Origin: Syntrophomonadaceae bacterium | Lineage (GTDB): Bacteria; Bacillota; Syntrophomonadia; Syntrophomonadales; DTU052 | NCBI GenBank assembly: GCA_012729505.1 | Contig: JAAYDA010000068.1 | Span: 1 to 60,922 of the forward strand | Reading direction: 5' to 3' | DNA length: 60,922 nt | In this document: positions 1-8,002 of the stretch, one piece after another | How the letters are laid out: each line of letters opens with the position of its first letter | Position numbering within the stretch: position 1 is the stretch's first letter | The notes under the pieces: generated by a model | Database searches by the model: none | Told to the model about the DNA's origin: nothing | The model's input: only the letters and a program-made list of their open reading frames with translations | Position numbers and translations under genes: made by a program

Positions 1-505
1 AATCGAAATCATGGATGACAATAACAACATCCTGCCTTATGGCGAGAAGGGCGAGATTTGTATCAAGGGTGAAGCCAACATGACCTGCTACCTCAACAAC
101 CCCGCAGCAACCGCTGAGACCATCGCAGACGGCTGGCTGCATACCGGCGATATGGGCTATATGGACGAAGAAGGGTATATTTTCATCTCCGGACGCAAGA
201 AAGAGATGATCAACCGTGGCGGGGAGAACATTTATCCCCGTGAGATCGAACTGGCTCTGGAAAGTCATCCCAAAGTCAGCGCGGTAGCAGTAGTAGGTGT
301 TCCCGACCAATCTCTGGGTGAGCGGGTCAAGGCCTGCATAATCCCCAAAGAGCAAGGCAGTATTACGGCGGAAGAGGTTAAGGAATACCTCAAAGAGAGA
401 ATCGCGAAATACAAGATTCCCGAATACGTAGAGTTTATGACCGACTTCCCCATGAATGCAACCGGGAAGATTACCAAGAATAATCTGAAGTACGTTCCCA
501 AATAA
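1..505 (+). CDS. AMP-dependent acyl-CoA synthetase/ligase, C-terminal part (5' end outside window)
   Basis: This is the C-terminal ~167 residues of an ANL-superfamily enzyme that activates a carboxylic acid to an acyl-adenylate and then an acyl-CoA. The reading frame is open to the left edge, so the first Met at 11 is internal. Visible motifs are HTGDMG (A7 region), GRKKEMINRGGENIYP (A8 hinge) and NATGKITKNN with the A10 catalytic lysine near the C-terminus. These identify the family, but the substrate pocket lies upstream of the window, so fatty, aromatic or other acid specificity cannot be judged. A thiolase 3.8 kb downstream suggests acyl-CoA metabolism, without proving linkage. The stop is at 503-505. 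Confidence 0.9.
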   Translation, partial: IEIMDDNNNILPYGEKGEICIKGEANMTCYLNNPAATAETIADGWLHTGDMGYMDEEGYIFISGRKKEMINRGGENIYPREIELALESHPKVSAVAVVGVPDQSLGERVKACIIPKEQGSITAEEVKEYLKERIAKYKIPEYVEFMTDFPMNATGKITKNNLKYVPK

Positions 506-973
506 GTTCTGATCCAAACACAGGAGTACTTTCATATTGGCATTTGTCGTATTAACCTGTGGCGCTGGCGGAATGTAAATATCAAAACGTAATGCCTTTT
601 ACGGCCTTGGTCGCCTCTGGAGAAAAAAATGTAACCTTTAACGAGGTTCCGATATGGTTCCTATGCTTATATGATTAAGTGTTTTATTAAGTAAAGGTAA
701 TAAAGAAGACCTGCTATAACAACCAGACAAGTCAACCTAAAGAGCGGATGACACCTATTAAATGTCGTCCGTTCTTTGTCGACGATATTTTTTGTTTCTG
801 GAAAATCGCAGACCCTCCCCCAGGTTCGCAGGATGTAGTCAGGTTCGGAAACAGCATCCGCAATTGGGATTAACCACAACGCTTCCGAAATACACGTCCC
901 ATATTAAGAATTGAAACTATAAATAGCCCCAGGTGGGGAAGCGGTATGGAGTGACCATTCCGCTGGAAAAATT
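506..973. other. Intergenic stretch, no convincing gene
   Basis: These 468 bases separate the CoA ligase from the convergent anti-sigma-like gene. I see no strong terminator hairpin or RNA gene. A minus-strand frame (667-879) beginning with TTG would encode 70 residues ending in a hydrophobic stretch, but it has no good ribosome site and no recognisable homology. Confidence 0.6.
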
Positions 974-2074
974 CTAGTTAATAGAGTCTGCTATCTTGTT
1001 TAATTCTTCCACAGGGAGATTGCCGGTCAATTCCAACTGATACCGGATTCCGGCGTTTTCTTTGGTCCGGCTGGTGGTGTTAGCTGATTGATCGGTTAAA
1101 GGTGGTTCCAAGCCGGTCATATGGAGGTCAGCTGCTGAACTTTCAGTTGCAGCGGGTGATTTCTCATCAGGATCAGGAATGACGGCAATATTAAGAGTCA
1201 TAAAATCACCCTGGTTGCTTTCGTAACGGAGATAATAGTTTTTGTCGGTAGGGTGGCTTGATTCTGCTATAAAAAAGCCTTCCGGAATATATTCCGGCTG
1301 CCATAATGCTTCTACTGCAGGATCATCTTGAAACACTGTGGTGTTTTCTTCAGTGTCAGGATTGGGGAGGGTCATGGTTATTATTGTATCTTCGGGGGCC
1401 GGGATAGAATCAGCCGCCATCTCGGATTGTTCGCCGTTTGCTCCCTTATATCTATAGACGGGGAGAGCATCCGACTCCGGAAGTCCCGCAACAGATCTTT
1501 CACCTGTAGCCGTCTGCTGGCGGAGAGGCTGGTTGGACTCCGCAATTTTTGAAACGGAATTTTTGTCCATATCTGGCAGCACGGCGGGCATTCCCACAAT
1601 AATCTCATCTCCAGAAATCCCGTCTTCGATAGCGTTGCCGACGGCCATTTCTTTAGTTAATTTACGGCTTTCCGATTCAACATTCTGTTCCAAAGCTGTT
1701 AAATGCGGTGCTTGATCCTTATTATCCAGCAATCCGGGCAGCAACAGCCAGGAAATCAGGAAACCTGCCGCCAGTCCGGCTGCCAGCAATCCGTTCCGAT
1801 TCATCCCGGTGGAGAGGCGGCTTAACCATGAAGCCGGTTTAGGTGGGTGCTCTTGCTTAATGGCGGACATAACCTTTGAGGTGAAAGCTGCATCTAACGC
1901 CGGGATATCTCCCTCAAAGCACAAAGCATTTCTTTCCCGAACGGCATAATCAATCTTATCCTGGCAAGCCGGGCACTCTTCAGCATGGGCTTTGACCTGC
2001 TGGCACTGTTCCGATGGAATGTCTTCCAGATCTAAATAGTGCTCTAATAATTTGTCTGCTTCCGGGCAATTCAT
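974..2074 (-). CDS. Anti-sigma-factor-like membrane protein with N-terminal zinc finger
   Basis: This 366-residue protein starts with a zf-HC2-type module (residues ~1-45; Cys/His pattern VKAHAEECPAC). One transmembrane helix follows at ~95-113 (LLAAGLAAGFLISWLLLPG), then a long extracytoplasmic region. The last ~100 residues (EALWQPEYIPEGFF..., Tyr-rich, beta-like) resemble the sensor domains of RsgI/RseB or DUF4367 type. The family role is to hold an ECF sigma factor at the membrane until a signal arrives. No sigma-factor gene is adjacent: mgtE is divergent upstream and a CoA ligase converges downstream. A good Shine-Dalgarno (GAGGAGGGATGC) precedes ATG 2074. It could instead be an orphan zinc-finger regulator. 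Confidence 0.7.
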   Translation of the reverse strand: MNCPEADKLLEHYLDLEDIPSEQCQQVKAHAEECPACQDKIDYAVRERNALCFEGDIPALDAAFTSKVMSAIKQEHPPKPASWLSRLSTGMNRNGLLAAGLAAGFLISWLLLPGLLDNKDQAPHLTALEQNVESESRKLTKEMAVGNAIEDGISGDEIIVGMPAVLPDMDKNSVSKIAESNQPLRQQTATGERSVAGLPESDALPVYRYKGANGEQSEMAADSIPAPEDTIITMTLPNPDTEENTTVFQDDPAVEALWQPEYIPEGFFIAESSHPTDKNYYLRYESNQGDFMTLNIAVIPDPDEKSPAATESSAADLHMTGLEPPLTDQSANTTSRTKENAGIRYQLELTGNLPVEELNKIADSIN

Positions 2075-2185
2075 AAAGCATCCCTCCTCTCAGAGAATCT
2101 CGGGAATTGATATATAAAAACAAATACGCAAGAATTATTTGGTGTCCATATACTTATTCCTATAGATTTATACGCGAGCAAAGAA

Positions 2186-2230
2186 AATTCCTTTCATCGT
2201 CAAAGGAATTACTAATCGCATTGTACAATG
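2186..2230. promoter_or_regulatory. Inverted repeat plus palindrome between divergent genes
   Basis: AATTCCTTT (2186-2194) and AAAGGAATT (2202-2210) form a perfect 9-bp inverted repeat with a 7-base spacer. A perfect 12-bp palindrome, CATTGTACAATG, follows at 2219-2230. They lie between the divergent anti-sigma-like gene and mgtE, where operators or a leader hairpin would be expected. No T-run follows, so a simple terminator is unlikely. Function is inferred from position only. Confidence 0.4.
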
Positions 2231-2303
2231 ATTATCCGTATTGGTAAAATGGAACGGTAGTCCAGCCGACTGCAATAACAGGATAGGTTTTAAGGTGACG
2301 TTT

Positions 2304-3650
2304 ATGAGCAGAGAATTCACCGAGCGTATCAAAGAATTAATTGAATCCCGCCATTGGTATGAATTGAGACAAGAACTTTGGGAAGAGCAGTTGGTTCCTG
2401 ATATAGCTGATGCCCTGTTGGATCTGACCAAAGCTGATCGGGTTGTCCTTTATCGCTTGATTCCTCGGGACATTGCTGCCGAAGTCTTTGCCTATCTGGA
2501 AAAGGAAGACCGTAATGCTCTTTTAAAAGATCTGTCTGATGAGGAAACTCGTCACCTTCTGGCTGATCTGAGGCCTGATGACCGTACTACTTTGTTTGAG
2601 GAACTGCCTGGCCAGGTTACTCAGAGACTCCTGAATCTTTTGAGTCCGGCTGACTTGCGGGAGGCCCGCTTTCTCCTGGGGTATCCAGAATATAGCGTTG
2701 GCCGCCTGATGACTCCTGACTACATTGCGGTTCGTCCGGAATGGACATTGACCCAGGCTCTGCAGCATTGCCGCAAAAAGGCCAAAGACAGTGAGACTCT
2801 CCATGTAATTTATGTTGTTGATTCTTCCTGGAAATTGCTTGATGCCTTGGATCTTTCCAAGTTTATTTTGGCGGATCCCGATGACCTGGTCGAAGACCTG
2901 ATGAATTATTCTTTTGTGAGTCTGTCGGCTTTTGATGATCGTGAAAAAGCGGTTTGGACCATGGAGAAGTATGATGCTTTATCTTTGCCGGTGGTGGATT
3001 CCGGCGGAGTCTTAGTAGGGGTAGTTACTTTTGATGACGTATTTGACGTGGCAGTAGAAGAAGTGACGGAAGATATATATAAGGGGGCGGCGGTAACTCC
3101 TCTGACCACCAGCTATAGTGATGCTGGAATATGGGAATTGTTCAGCAAGCGGATTGGATGGTTGATTGCCCTGATTTTTATTAGCCTGCTTTCAGCCGGG
3201 GTTATTTCTGTTTTTGAACAGACTTTGGAGGCGGTAATTGTTTTGACGGTCTTTATACCTCTTCTTCTGGGAAGCGGAGGGAATGCCGGCGCCCAGTCAT
3301 CTACTCTGATGGTGCGGGGTCTGGCTACCGGTGACCTTAAGCTGGATCAATGGCTGGTTACATTGACCAAAGAGCTGATAGTCGGATTATCCTTGGGGGT
3401 GAGTCTGGGGATATTGAGTTCGATTTTTGGTTTTCTTAACGGGGGATGGGAGATCGGCCTGATCGTGGGAGTTACTATGGTGAGCATAATACTGGTGGCC
3501 AGTCTGCTGGGAGTATGTCTGCCATTTATTCTGACCCGGCTGAATCTGGACCCGGCAGTTGCCAGCAGCCCTTTGATCACCTCCATCACTGATGTCCTTG
3601 GTTTGCTAATCTATTTTGTGGTGGCCGGCAAAGTTCTCAATTTATTCTGA
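2304..3650 (+). CDS. mgtE: MgtE-type magnesium channel
   Basis: This 448-residue protein has the standard MgtE order: an N-terminal helical superhelix domain (~1-125, with LSDEETRHLLADLRPDDR), two CBS domains (~130-255, LMTPDYIAVRP and ALSLPVVDSGGVLVGVVTFD), a connecting helix, and five transmembrane helices (~280-445). The pore-region signature GNAGAQSSTLMVRGLATGDL is present. The family is a Mg2+ channel whose cytoplasmic domains close the pore when Mg2+ is high. I chose ATG 2304, which has the ribosome site AAGGTGA 6 bases upstream; the frame is open further upstream without a ribosome site. An M-box riboswitch is not evident in the short leader. Confidence 0.95.
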   Translation: MSREFTERIKELIESRHWYELRQELWEEQLVPDIADALLDLTKADRVVLYRLIPRDIAAEVFAYLEKEDRNALLKDLSDEETRHLLADLRPDDRTTLFEELPGQVTQRLLNLLSPADLREARFLLGYPEYSVGRLMTPDYIAVRPEWTLTQALQHCRKKAKDSETLHVIYVVDSSWKLLDALDLSKFILADPDDLVEDLMNYSFVSLSAFDDREKAVWTMEKYDALSLPVVDSGGVLVGVVTFDDVFDVAVEEVTEDIYKGAAVTPLTTSYSDAGIWELFSKRIGWLIALIFISLLSAGVISVFEQTLEAVIVLTVFIPLLLGSGGNAGAQSSTLMVRGLATGDLKLDQWLVTLTKELIVGLSLGVSLGILSSIFGFLNGGWEIGLIVGVTMVSIILVASLLGVCLPFILTRLNLDPAVASSPLITSITDVLGLLIYFVVAGKVLNLF

Positions 3651-3669
3651 GCTGAAATGAATTATTTCC

Positions 3670-3699
3670 TTGAAAGCGTTATACTCGCCATGCTATAAT
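3670..3699 (+). promoter_or_regulatory. SigA-type promoter of tRNA-Lys
   Basis: A -35 box TTGAAA (3670-3675) and a perfect -10 box TATAAT (3694-3699), 18 bases apart, lie 17 bases before the tRNA. The match and position make it the likely tRNA promoter. Confidence 0.75.
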
Positions 3700-3716
3700 A
3701 TTTCACGTCAAGCCAT

Positions 3717-3793
3717 GGACCATTAGCTCAACTAGGCAGAGCAGCTGACTCTTAATCAGAAGGTTGAAGGTTCGATTCCTTCATGGTCCACCA
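3717..3793 (+). tRNA. tRNA-Lys (anticodon CTT)
   Basis: The acceptor arms GGACCAT and ATGGTCC pair perfectly, followed by discriminator A and an encoded CCA (3791-3793). The D-arm is AGCTCAACTAGGCAGAGCA. The anticodon loop CTCTTAA gives CTT (Lys, reading AAG), and the T-arm is GAAGGTTCGATTCCTTC. The first anticodon-stem pair looks like a G.A mismatch; the remainder folds normally. It stands alone between mgtE and the thiolase gene. Confidence 0.95.
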
Positions 3794-3805
3794 TACAGAA
3801 ATCTG

Positions 3806-3834
3806 GGCCCCTTCGGCATTGGAGAGGCCTTTTT
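3806..3834 (+). terminator. Terminator after tRNA-Lys
   Basis: GGCCCCT (3806-3812) pairs with AGAGGCC (3823-3829) apart from one C.A mismatch, and is followed directly by TTTTT. It is placed 13 bases after the tRNA CCA end. Confidence 0.6.
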
Positions 3835-4075
3835 GATATTTATTTTTTCTCGAAAAACTCTTATTTGGGGGGAATTTTGGGGTGGCATGAAATATTGTTT
3901 GAGCTCATATACTTCGTCGATATTATCTCGCCTATAACCCTAATTTTCGACAAATCAGCATCCATCTATTGCTATTCATTCAAGTAGAAACTGATTTTTG
4001 CTGAAAACAATGCAATTTTATCAATAATAGAGTACAATAAAAATGTCGGAACATGTAACATATTTGAATTGGATG

Positions 4076-4171
4076 AGATAGATGGATATGACTTCCATCC
4101 GGGTTCTGAAAACCCAAGACTTTCGGCATGAATCAGGGGTTGAGAGCACGGCTTCGCTGGGTGCTCTATCT
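4076..4171 (+). ncRNA. Possible structured RNA upstream of the thiolase gene
   Basis: In a ~490-base gap, AGATA (4076-4080) can pair with TATCT (4167-4171) to enclose several local hairpins: TGGA/TCCA at its 5' end, GGGTT/AACCC next, and a perfect 7-bp stem AGAGCAC (4143-4149)/GTGCTCT (4161-4167). The closing stem stacks directly on the last hairpin. This multi-branched layout resembles a small RNA or leader element. I do not recognise it as any named riboswitch class. It ends ~120 bases before the thiolase start, and a further 8-bp inverted repeat (ACTAATTC/GAATTAGT) lies in between. Evidence is pairing by eye only. Confidence 0.3.
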
Positions 4172-4293
4172 TGTATGTGAACTAATTCTTTAAAGGTAAT
4201 CTTAAGCTGTCCATTGAATTAGTATAAGTATAAGCTGGAGCAAAAGCAGCTTGCTTTGATACTAAAAAAAGACATAAGAAAGGGATGAAGTTA

Positions 4294-5460
4294 ATGAAAG
4301 AAGTTGTATTAGTTGATGGAGTGCGTTCGCCAAATGGTAGAGCACACGCTGAAAAAGGATGGTTCCGTAACAGAATGCCGGACGAGCTTCTGGTAGCATG
4401 CTATCATGCTCTGTTTGAACGGAATCCGCAGGTTAAACCCGAAATGGTTGAAGCAGCTTATATTGGTACTGCCAATCAGGGCGGAGTTACCAATGACTTG
4501 GGTCGTTTAGCTTGGTTGGCTGCCGGTCTTCCGGAAAGTGTTGCTGCCAATACTATCTGTCAGCAATGTCCGTCCGGTATGTCTGCTACTGAACATGCTG
4601 CCAGGGCTATCATGGTTGGCGAAGGAGATATCTACGTTGTCGGCGGTGTTGAAGACATGGATAAAGCTCCCAAGGGAATGTATATTCCCCAGGCGGTACT
4701 CGACAAATACGGCCAAGTACCCCTTTTGATGGGCCCTACTGCTGAGAAAGTAGCCGATATGTGGAATGTTAACCAGGACGACATGAATCTGTTTGCTTAC
4801 TGGAGCAACAAGAATGCTGCTGCTGCCAGAGATGCCGGCAAATTTAAACACGAAATCGTTCCTGTCGAAGGACATGATGATGCCGGTAACTCTTTCCTGG
4901 TTGAGCATGACCAATGGATCAGAGATTCAATGGACATGGAAGCCATGAAAAAGATGAAGACTCCCTTTAAAGAAAACGGAAAAATTACCGCTGCTATGTC
5001 TTCACCTCTGACTTGCGGTGCTTGTGCTATGATCCTGATGAGCCGCGAAAAAGCTGATGAGCTGGGATGCTCCTATACCATTAAGTACAGAGGCGGAGCT
5101 ATGGCTGGTAACGATCCGACTATCATGGGTGTTGGTCCTATTGAAGCAGTTAAGAAGCTTTTGGCACGCACTGGTGTTTCCATCGACGAAATTGGTGTGA
5201 TTGAGCTTAACGAGGCTTTCGCCAGCCAATCACTGGCTGTCATAAGGGAACTCGGACTGGGAACCAACGCACCTTTTGATAGGGTCAACCTTTGGGGCGG
5301 TGCCCTGGCTCTGGGCCATCCTCTTGGCCAATCCGGCGCCAGAATCATCATTACCCTGAACAACATTATGAAATACGAAAGACCTGATGCAAAATACGGT
5401 TTGGCAACTCTGTGCGGCGGATTCGGAAACGCCAATGCCATCCTGTGGGAAAGAGCCTAA
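4294..5460 (+). CDS. Acetyl-CoA acetyltransferase / 3-ketoacyl-CoA thiolase
   Basis: This 388-residue thiolase cleaves 3-ketoacyl-CoA with CoA or, in reverse, condenses two acetyl-CoA. The three catalytic blocks are visible: the nucleophile Cys in NTICQQCPSGMSA (~residue 86-98), the His of GGALALGHPLGQSGAR (~340), and the second Cys in ATLCGGFGNAN near the C-terminus. The length is normal for the family. I chose ATG 4294, with ribosome site AGAAAGGG 9 bases upstream; an in-frame ATG at 4285 is too close to it. The gene is monocistronic, with a terminator after it. A role in beta-oxidation or butyrate metabolism is inferred from the organism type. Confidence 0.93.
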   Translation: MKEVVLVDGVRSPNGRAHAEKGWFRNRMPDELLVACYHALFERNPQVKPEMVEAAYIGTANQGGVTNDLGRLAWLAAGLPESVAANTICQQCPSGMSATEHAARAIMVGEGDIYVVGGVEDMDKAPKGMYIPQAVLDKYGQVPLLMGPTAEKVADMWNVNQDDMNLFAYWSNKNAAAARDAGKFKHEIVPVEGHDDAGNSFLVEHDQWIRDSMDMEAMKKMKTPFKENGKITAAMSSPLTCGACAMILMSREKADELGCSYTIKYRGGAMAGNDPTIMGVGPIEAVKKLLARTGVSIDEIGVIELNEAFASQSLAVIRELGLGTNAPFDRVNLWGGALALGHPLGQSGARIIITLNNIMKYERPDAKYGLATLCGGFGNANAILWERA

Positions 5461-5504
5461 TTAACCACATTGTACAGGAATAATTAATAATCATATATAC
5501 AAAC

Positions 5505-5546
5505 GAGGCTGTCCCAATATCCAAAGATAGAGGGACGGCCTCATTT
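5505..5546 (+). terminator. Terminator after thiolase
   Basis: GAGGCTGTCCC (5505-5515) pairs with GGGACGGCCTC (5532-5542) apart from one mismatch, and is followed by ATTTT. On the minus strand the same hairpin lies just past the stop of the convergent LUD gene and may serve both. Confidence 0.8.
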
Positions 5547-5572
5547 TCAATCATTATCCTTTCTCAGAAGTG

Positions 5573-6214
5573 CTAATATCCCATATCGGCATTGACAATC
5601 AGGACTTTAATGTTGCTCAGGCTGGGCATACGGTCAAGAATGACTGTGGCCCGGCAAATACGTTCCGGGGAATCGCAGTCGGTGCAAAAGCCGGTAATGG
5701 CACAGGGCAGTGACTTGTTAAGCCTGCGGGCATTGGCGGGGGCGGCAATGGACTTTATTCTTTTCAGGGCAGCATGCAGGTCTTCGGTAATCTTGTTACG
5801 CCCCGCAACCACCAATACCTTATTAGGTCCAAAGGTCATAGCTCCCACTCGATTGCCAATCCCGTCTACATTTACCAGCTGTCCGGCCAAGGTGACGGCA
5901 TTGGTACTGGTTAAAAAGAGATCACATGTTAATTGACGTCGTCTTATGGCATCCTGCTCATTCGGAGTAAGACCGGGCAGGTCGCGCCGCAATAATTCTT
6001 TCCCCATTGTCATCAGTTCCGGCATCAGCTGCAGCTCTTCAAGGGTCATGGAACCGGCTAATCCAATGGAATTGGCATTTCGGGCTTCTTCAAGGATTTT
6101 CCCGTAAGCCTTCTCTTTGTCCGTACAATAGGCAGCCTCGAAGCCGTTACGCTGCAATGATTTAACGGTCTTCAAACATTTTTGTTCATAACACCAGTTT
6201 AAATTTTCACTCAT
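5573..6214 (-). CDS. LUD domain protein (LutC/YkgG-like, DUF162)
   Basis: This is a 213-residue stand-alone LUD-domain protein. The core GLAGSMTLEELQLMPEL and FLTSTNAVTLAGQLVNVDG... match the family that includes LutC of lactate utilisation. The C-terminal cluster FCTDCDSPERICRA is characteristic of the anaerobe subgroup. No lutA or lutB partner lies nearby, so a lactate role is not supported by context. I chose ATG 6214 because AGGAGGGG lies just upstream; the frame extends to 6253 without a ribosome site. The biochemical role of this subgroup is unknown to me. Confidence 0.85.
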   Translation of the reverse strand: MSENLNWCYEQKCLKTVKSLQRNGFEAAYCTDKEKAYGKILEEARNANSIGLAGSMTLEELQLMPELMTMGKELLRRDLPGLTPNEQDAIRRRQLTCDLFLTSTNAVTLAGQLVNVDGIGNRVGAMTFGPNKVLVVAGRNKITEDLHAALKRIKSIAAPANARRLNKSLPCAITGFCTDCDSPERICRATVILDRMPSLSNIKVLIVNADMGY

Positions 6215-6378
6215 TAAAAATCCCCTCCTAAAAGCAACCTCAATAATATTCACTATCTTAATTATAGGGGGAAAACCTGACAGCTTCCATAAAAATGGAG
6301 GGTGTCATTTTTTTGGCTCTTCACTCAATAAGAGTTTTGTGAATAGCATATTAGAAATGGATACCTGAAGGTGAATAA

Positions 6379-7146
6379 GTGAAAGCAGTGGTAGAGCTTC
6401 GAAAGGTAGGCATGAATTATCAGTCGCCGAATGGGGAGATCAAGGCCCTTGAAAATGTTGATTTCACCGTAGATGATGGTGAGTTTGTATGTATTGTCGG
6501 CCCTAGTGGTTGTGGCAAATCTACCCTCTTATCAATAATCGCGGGTTTGCTTATTCCATCTTCCGGTGAAGTTTTTCTGTATGGGGAACAGTTTTCCGGG
6601 CCATCAAGGAAGACCGGCTATATGCTGCAGAGGGATCATCTTTTTGAATGGAGGACGATCCTGGAAAATATCTTGCTGGGGTTGGAGATTCAAAAGATAT
6701 TAACACCCCAGACAAAAGAGAAGGCTTTGGCCTTTTTGGAGACTTACGGCCTTTATGAGTTTCGCGGCAAATATCCGAACCAGTTGTCGGGAGGAATGAG
6801 GCAAAGGGCGGCCCTGGTTAGAACCCTAATGACTGATCCTCGCATACTGCTCCTTGACGAGGCTTTTTCGGCTTTGGATTATCAGACTCGATTAGCGGTC
6901 AGTGACGATATTTACGCAATCATTAAAAAAGAGAAAAAAACGGCTATTCTCGTTACTCACGACATTTCCGAAGCTATCAGCATGGCTGACCGGGTCATCG
7001 TTTTATCACACCGACCGGGGACTGTGAAAAAAATCCACCAGATATCATTAACCTGCCATAAGCGCACACCGCTGGTCTCCCGGGAAGCGCCGGAATTCAG
7101 ATACTATTTTCAGGAGATATGGGAGGAGCTGGATGTTCATGTCTGA
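6379..7146 (+). CDS. ABC transporter ATPase, SsuB/TauB/NMT1-associated type
   Basis: This 255-residue ATPase energises uptake of a small organic or sulfonate-like solute. It has Walker A GPSGCGKST (~39-47), Q-loop MLQRDHLFEW, signature LSGGMRQR, Walker B ILLLDEAFSALD and the H-loop VTHDISEA. The start is GTG 6379, preceded by AAGGTGA. The permease start codon overlaps its stop. The gene heads a three-gene operon with a permease and a lipoprotein. The sulfonate, nitrate and pyrimidine-precursor members of this family are close enough that the substrate cannot be named. Confidence 0.92.
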   Translation: MKAVVELRKVGMNYQSPNGEIKALENVDFTVDDGEFVCIVGPSGCGKSTLLSIIAGLLIPSSGEVFLYGEQFSGPSRKTGYMLQRDHLFEWRTILENILLGLEIQKILTPQTKEKALAFLETYGLYEFRGKYPNQLSGGMRQRAALVRTLMTDPRILLLDEAFSALDYQTRLAVSDDIYAIIKKEKKTAILVTHDISEAISMADRVIVLSHRPGTVKKIHQISLTCHKRTPLVSREAPEFRYYFQEIWEELDVHV

Positions 7147-7981
7147 GCACAGGTCTGAAGGTGGGGTTAAGGATGTGCCGGAGGTTTCAGCCGAACATAC
7201 CAGGTATTTACGAAGACTGAAGCGTGACCGGGCGGCGGTTCGAATAACTCAGGCGGTAATACTGGTCCTGTTCATAAGCCTCTGGGAGATATTTGCCCGC
7301 CTGGGAGTAATCGATCCCTTTATTACCAGTCAGCCCACCCGGATTATCCGTACTATTCTGGCTTTGTATGGGGAAGGAGTGCTGTTTACTCATATTGGAG
7401 TAACCTGTCTGGAGACTATCACTGGCTTTTTGCTGGGGACTGTTTTGGGAGTAGCTGCGGCTATTGCCTTATGGTGGTCCCGGTTCCTTTCTGAAGTATC
7501 TGAACCGTATCTGGTGGTGCTCAACAGTCTGCCGAAGATTGCATTGGGACCGATTTTTATAGTCTGGATAGGGGTCGGTCCGGTGGCAATTATAGTCATG
7601 ACTCTGGCCATCTCCCTTATCGTAACCATATTAGAGGTGTTGAATGGATTTCTGGGGATCGACCAGGAGAAGGTTAAATTAGTTCAGAGCTTTGGAGGGA
7701 ACAAACAGCAGGTATTGACCTTGGTGCTGCTTCCTGCTTCATTTCCCAATATCATCAATGCTCTCAAAGTAAATGTGGGATTATCCTGGGTCGGGGTAAT
7801 CGTTGGAGAATTTCTGGTTTCAAAGGCCGGTCTGGGGTATTTGATTGTTTATGGAGGGCAGGTCTTCAGACTTGATCTGGTTATGACCAGTGTAGTTATT
7901 TTAGCGGTGGCTGCCACGATTATGTACCAGGGGGTGATATTTTTCGAACAATTCGTTTTGAGAAAAAATCGTTTGAGTTAG
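7139..7981 (+). CDS. ABC transporter permease, SsuC/TauC-like
   Basis: This 280-residue BPD_transp_1 permease has about six transmembrane helices, and the EAA-type loop appears as SFGGNKQQVLTLVLLPASFP (~residues 183-202). The start overlaps the ATPase stop (TGA 7144-7146). ATG 7139 lies 10 bases after GGAGGAG; ATG 7133, 4 bases after it, is the alternative. The ~25 hydrophilic N-terminal residues before the first helix are common in this family. It pairs with the ATPase before it and the lipoprotein after it. Confidence 0.9.
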   Translation: MSEHRSEGGVKDVPEVSAEHTRYLRRLKRDRAAVRITQAVILVLFISLWEIFARLGVIDPFITSQPTRIIRTILALYGEGVLFTHIGVTCLETITGFLLGTVLGVAAAIALWWSRFLSEVSEPYLVVLNSLPKIALGPIFIVWIGVGPVAIIVMTLAISLIVTILEVLNGFLGIDQEKVKLVQSFGGNKQQVLTLVLLPASFPNIINALKVNVGLSWVGVIVGEFLVSKAGLGYLIVYGGQVFRLDLVMTSVVILAVAATIMYQGVIFFEQFVLRKNRLS

Positions 7982-8002
7982 AAGGGGGAGGGAGAGAAGG
8001 TA

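Noticed and set aside
667-879. 70-codon minus-strand frame with a hydrophobic C-terminus
   Set aside because: TTG start without ribosome site, no homology signal, isolated in a gap.
2075-2303. M-box magnesium riboswitch before mgtE
   Set aside because: The divergent gap is short and no M-box core was recognisable; only simple inverted repeats are present.
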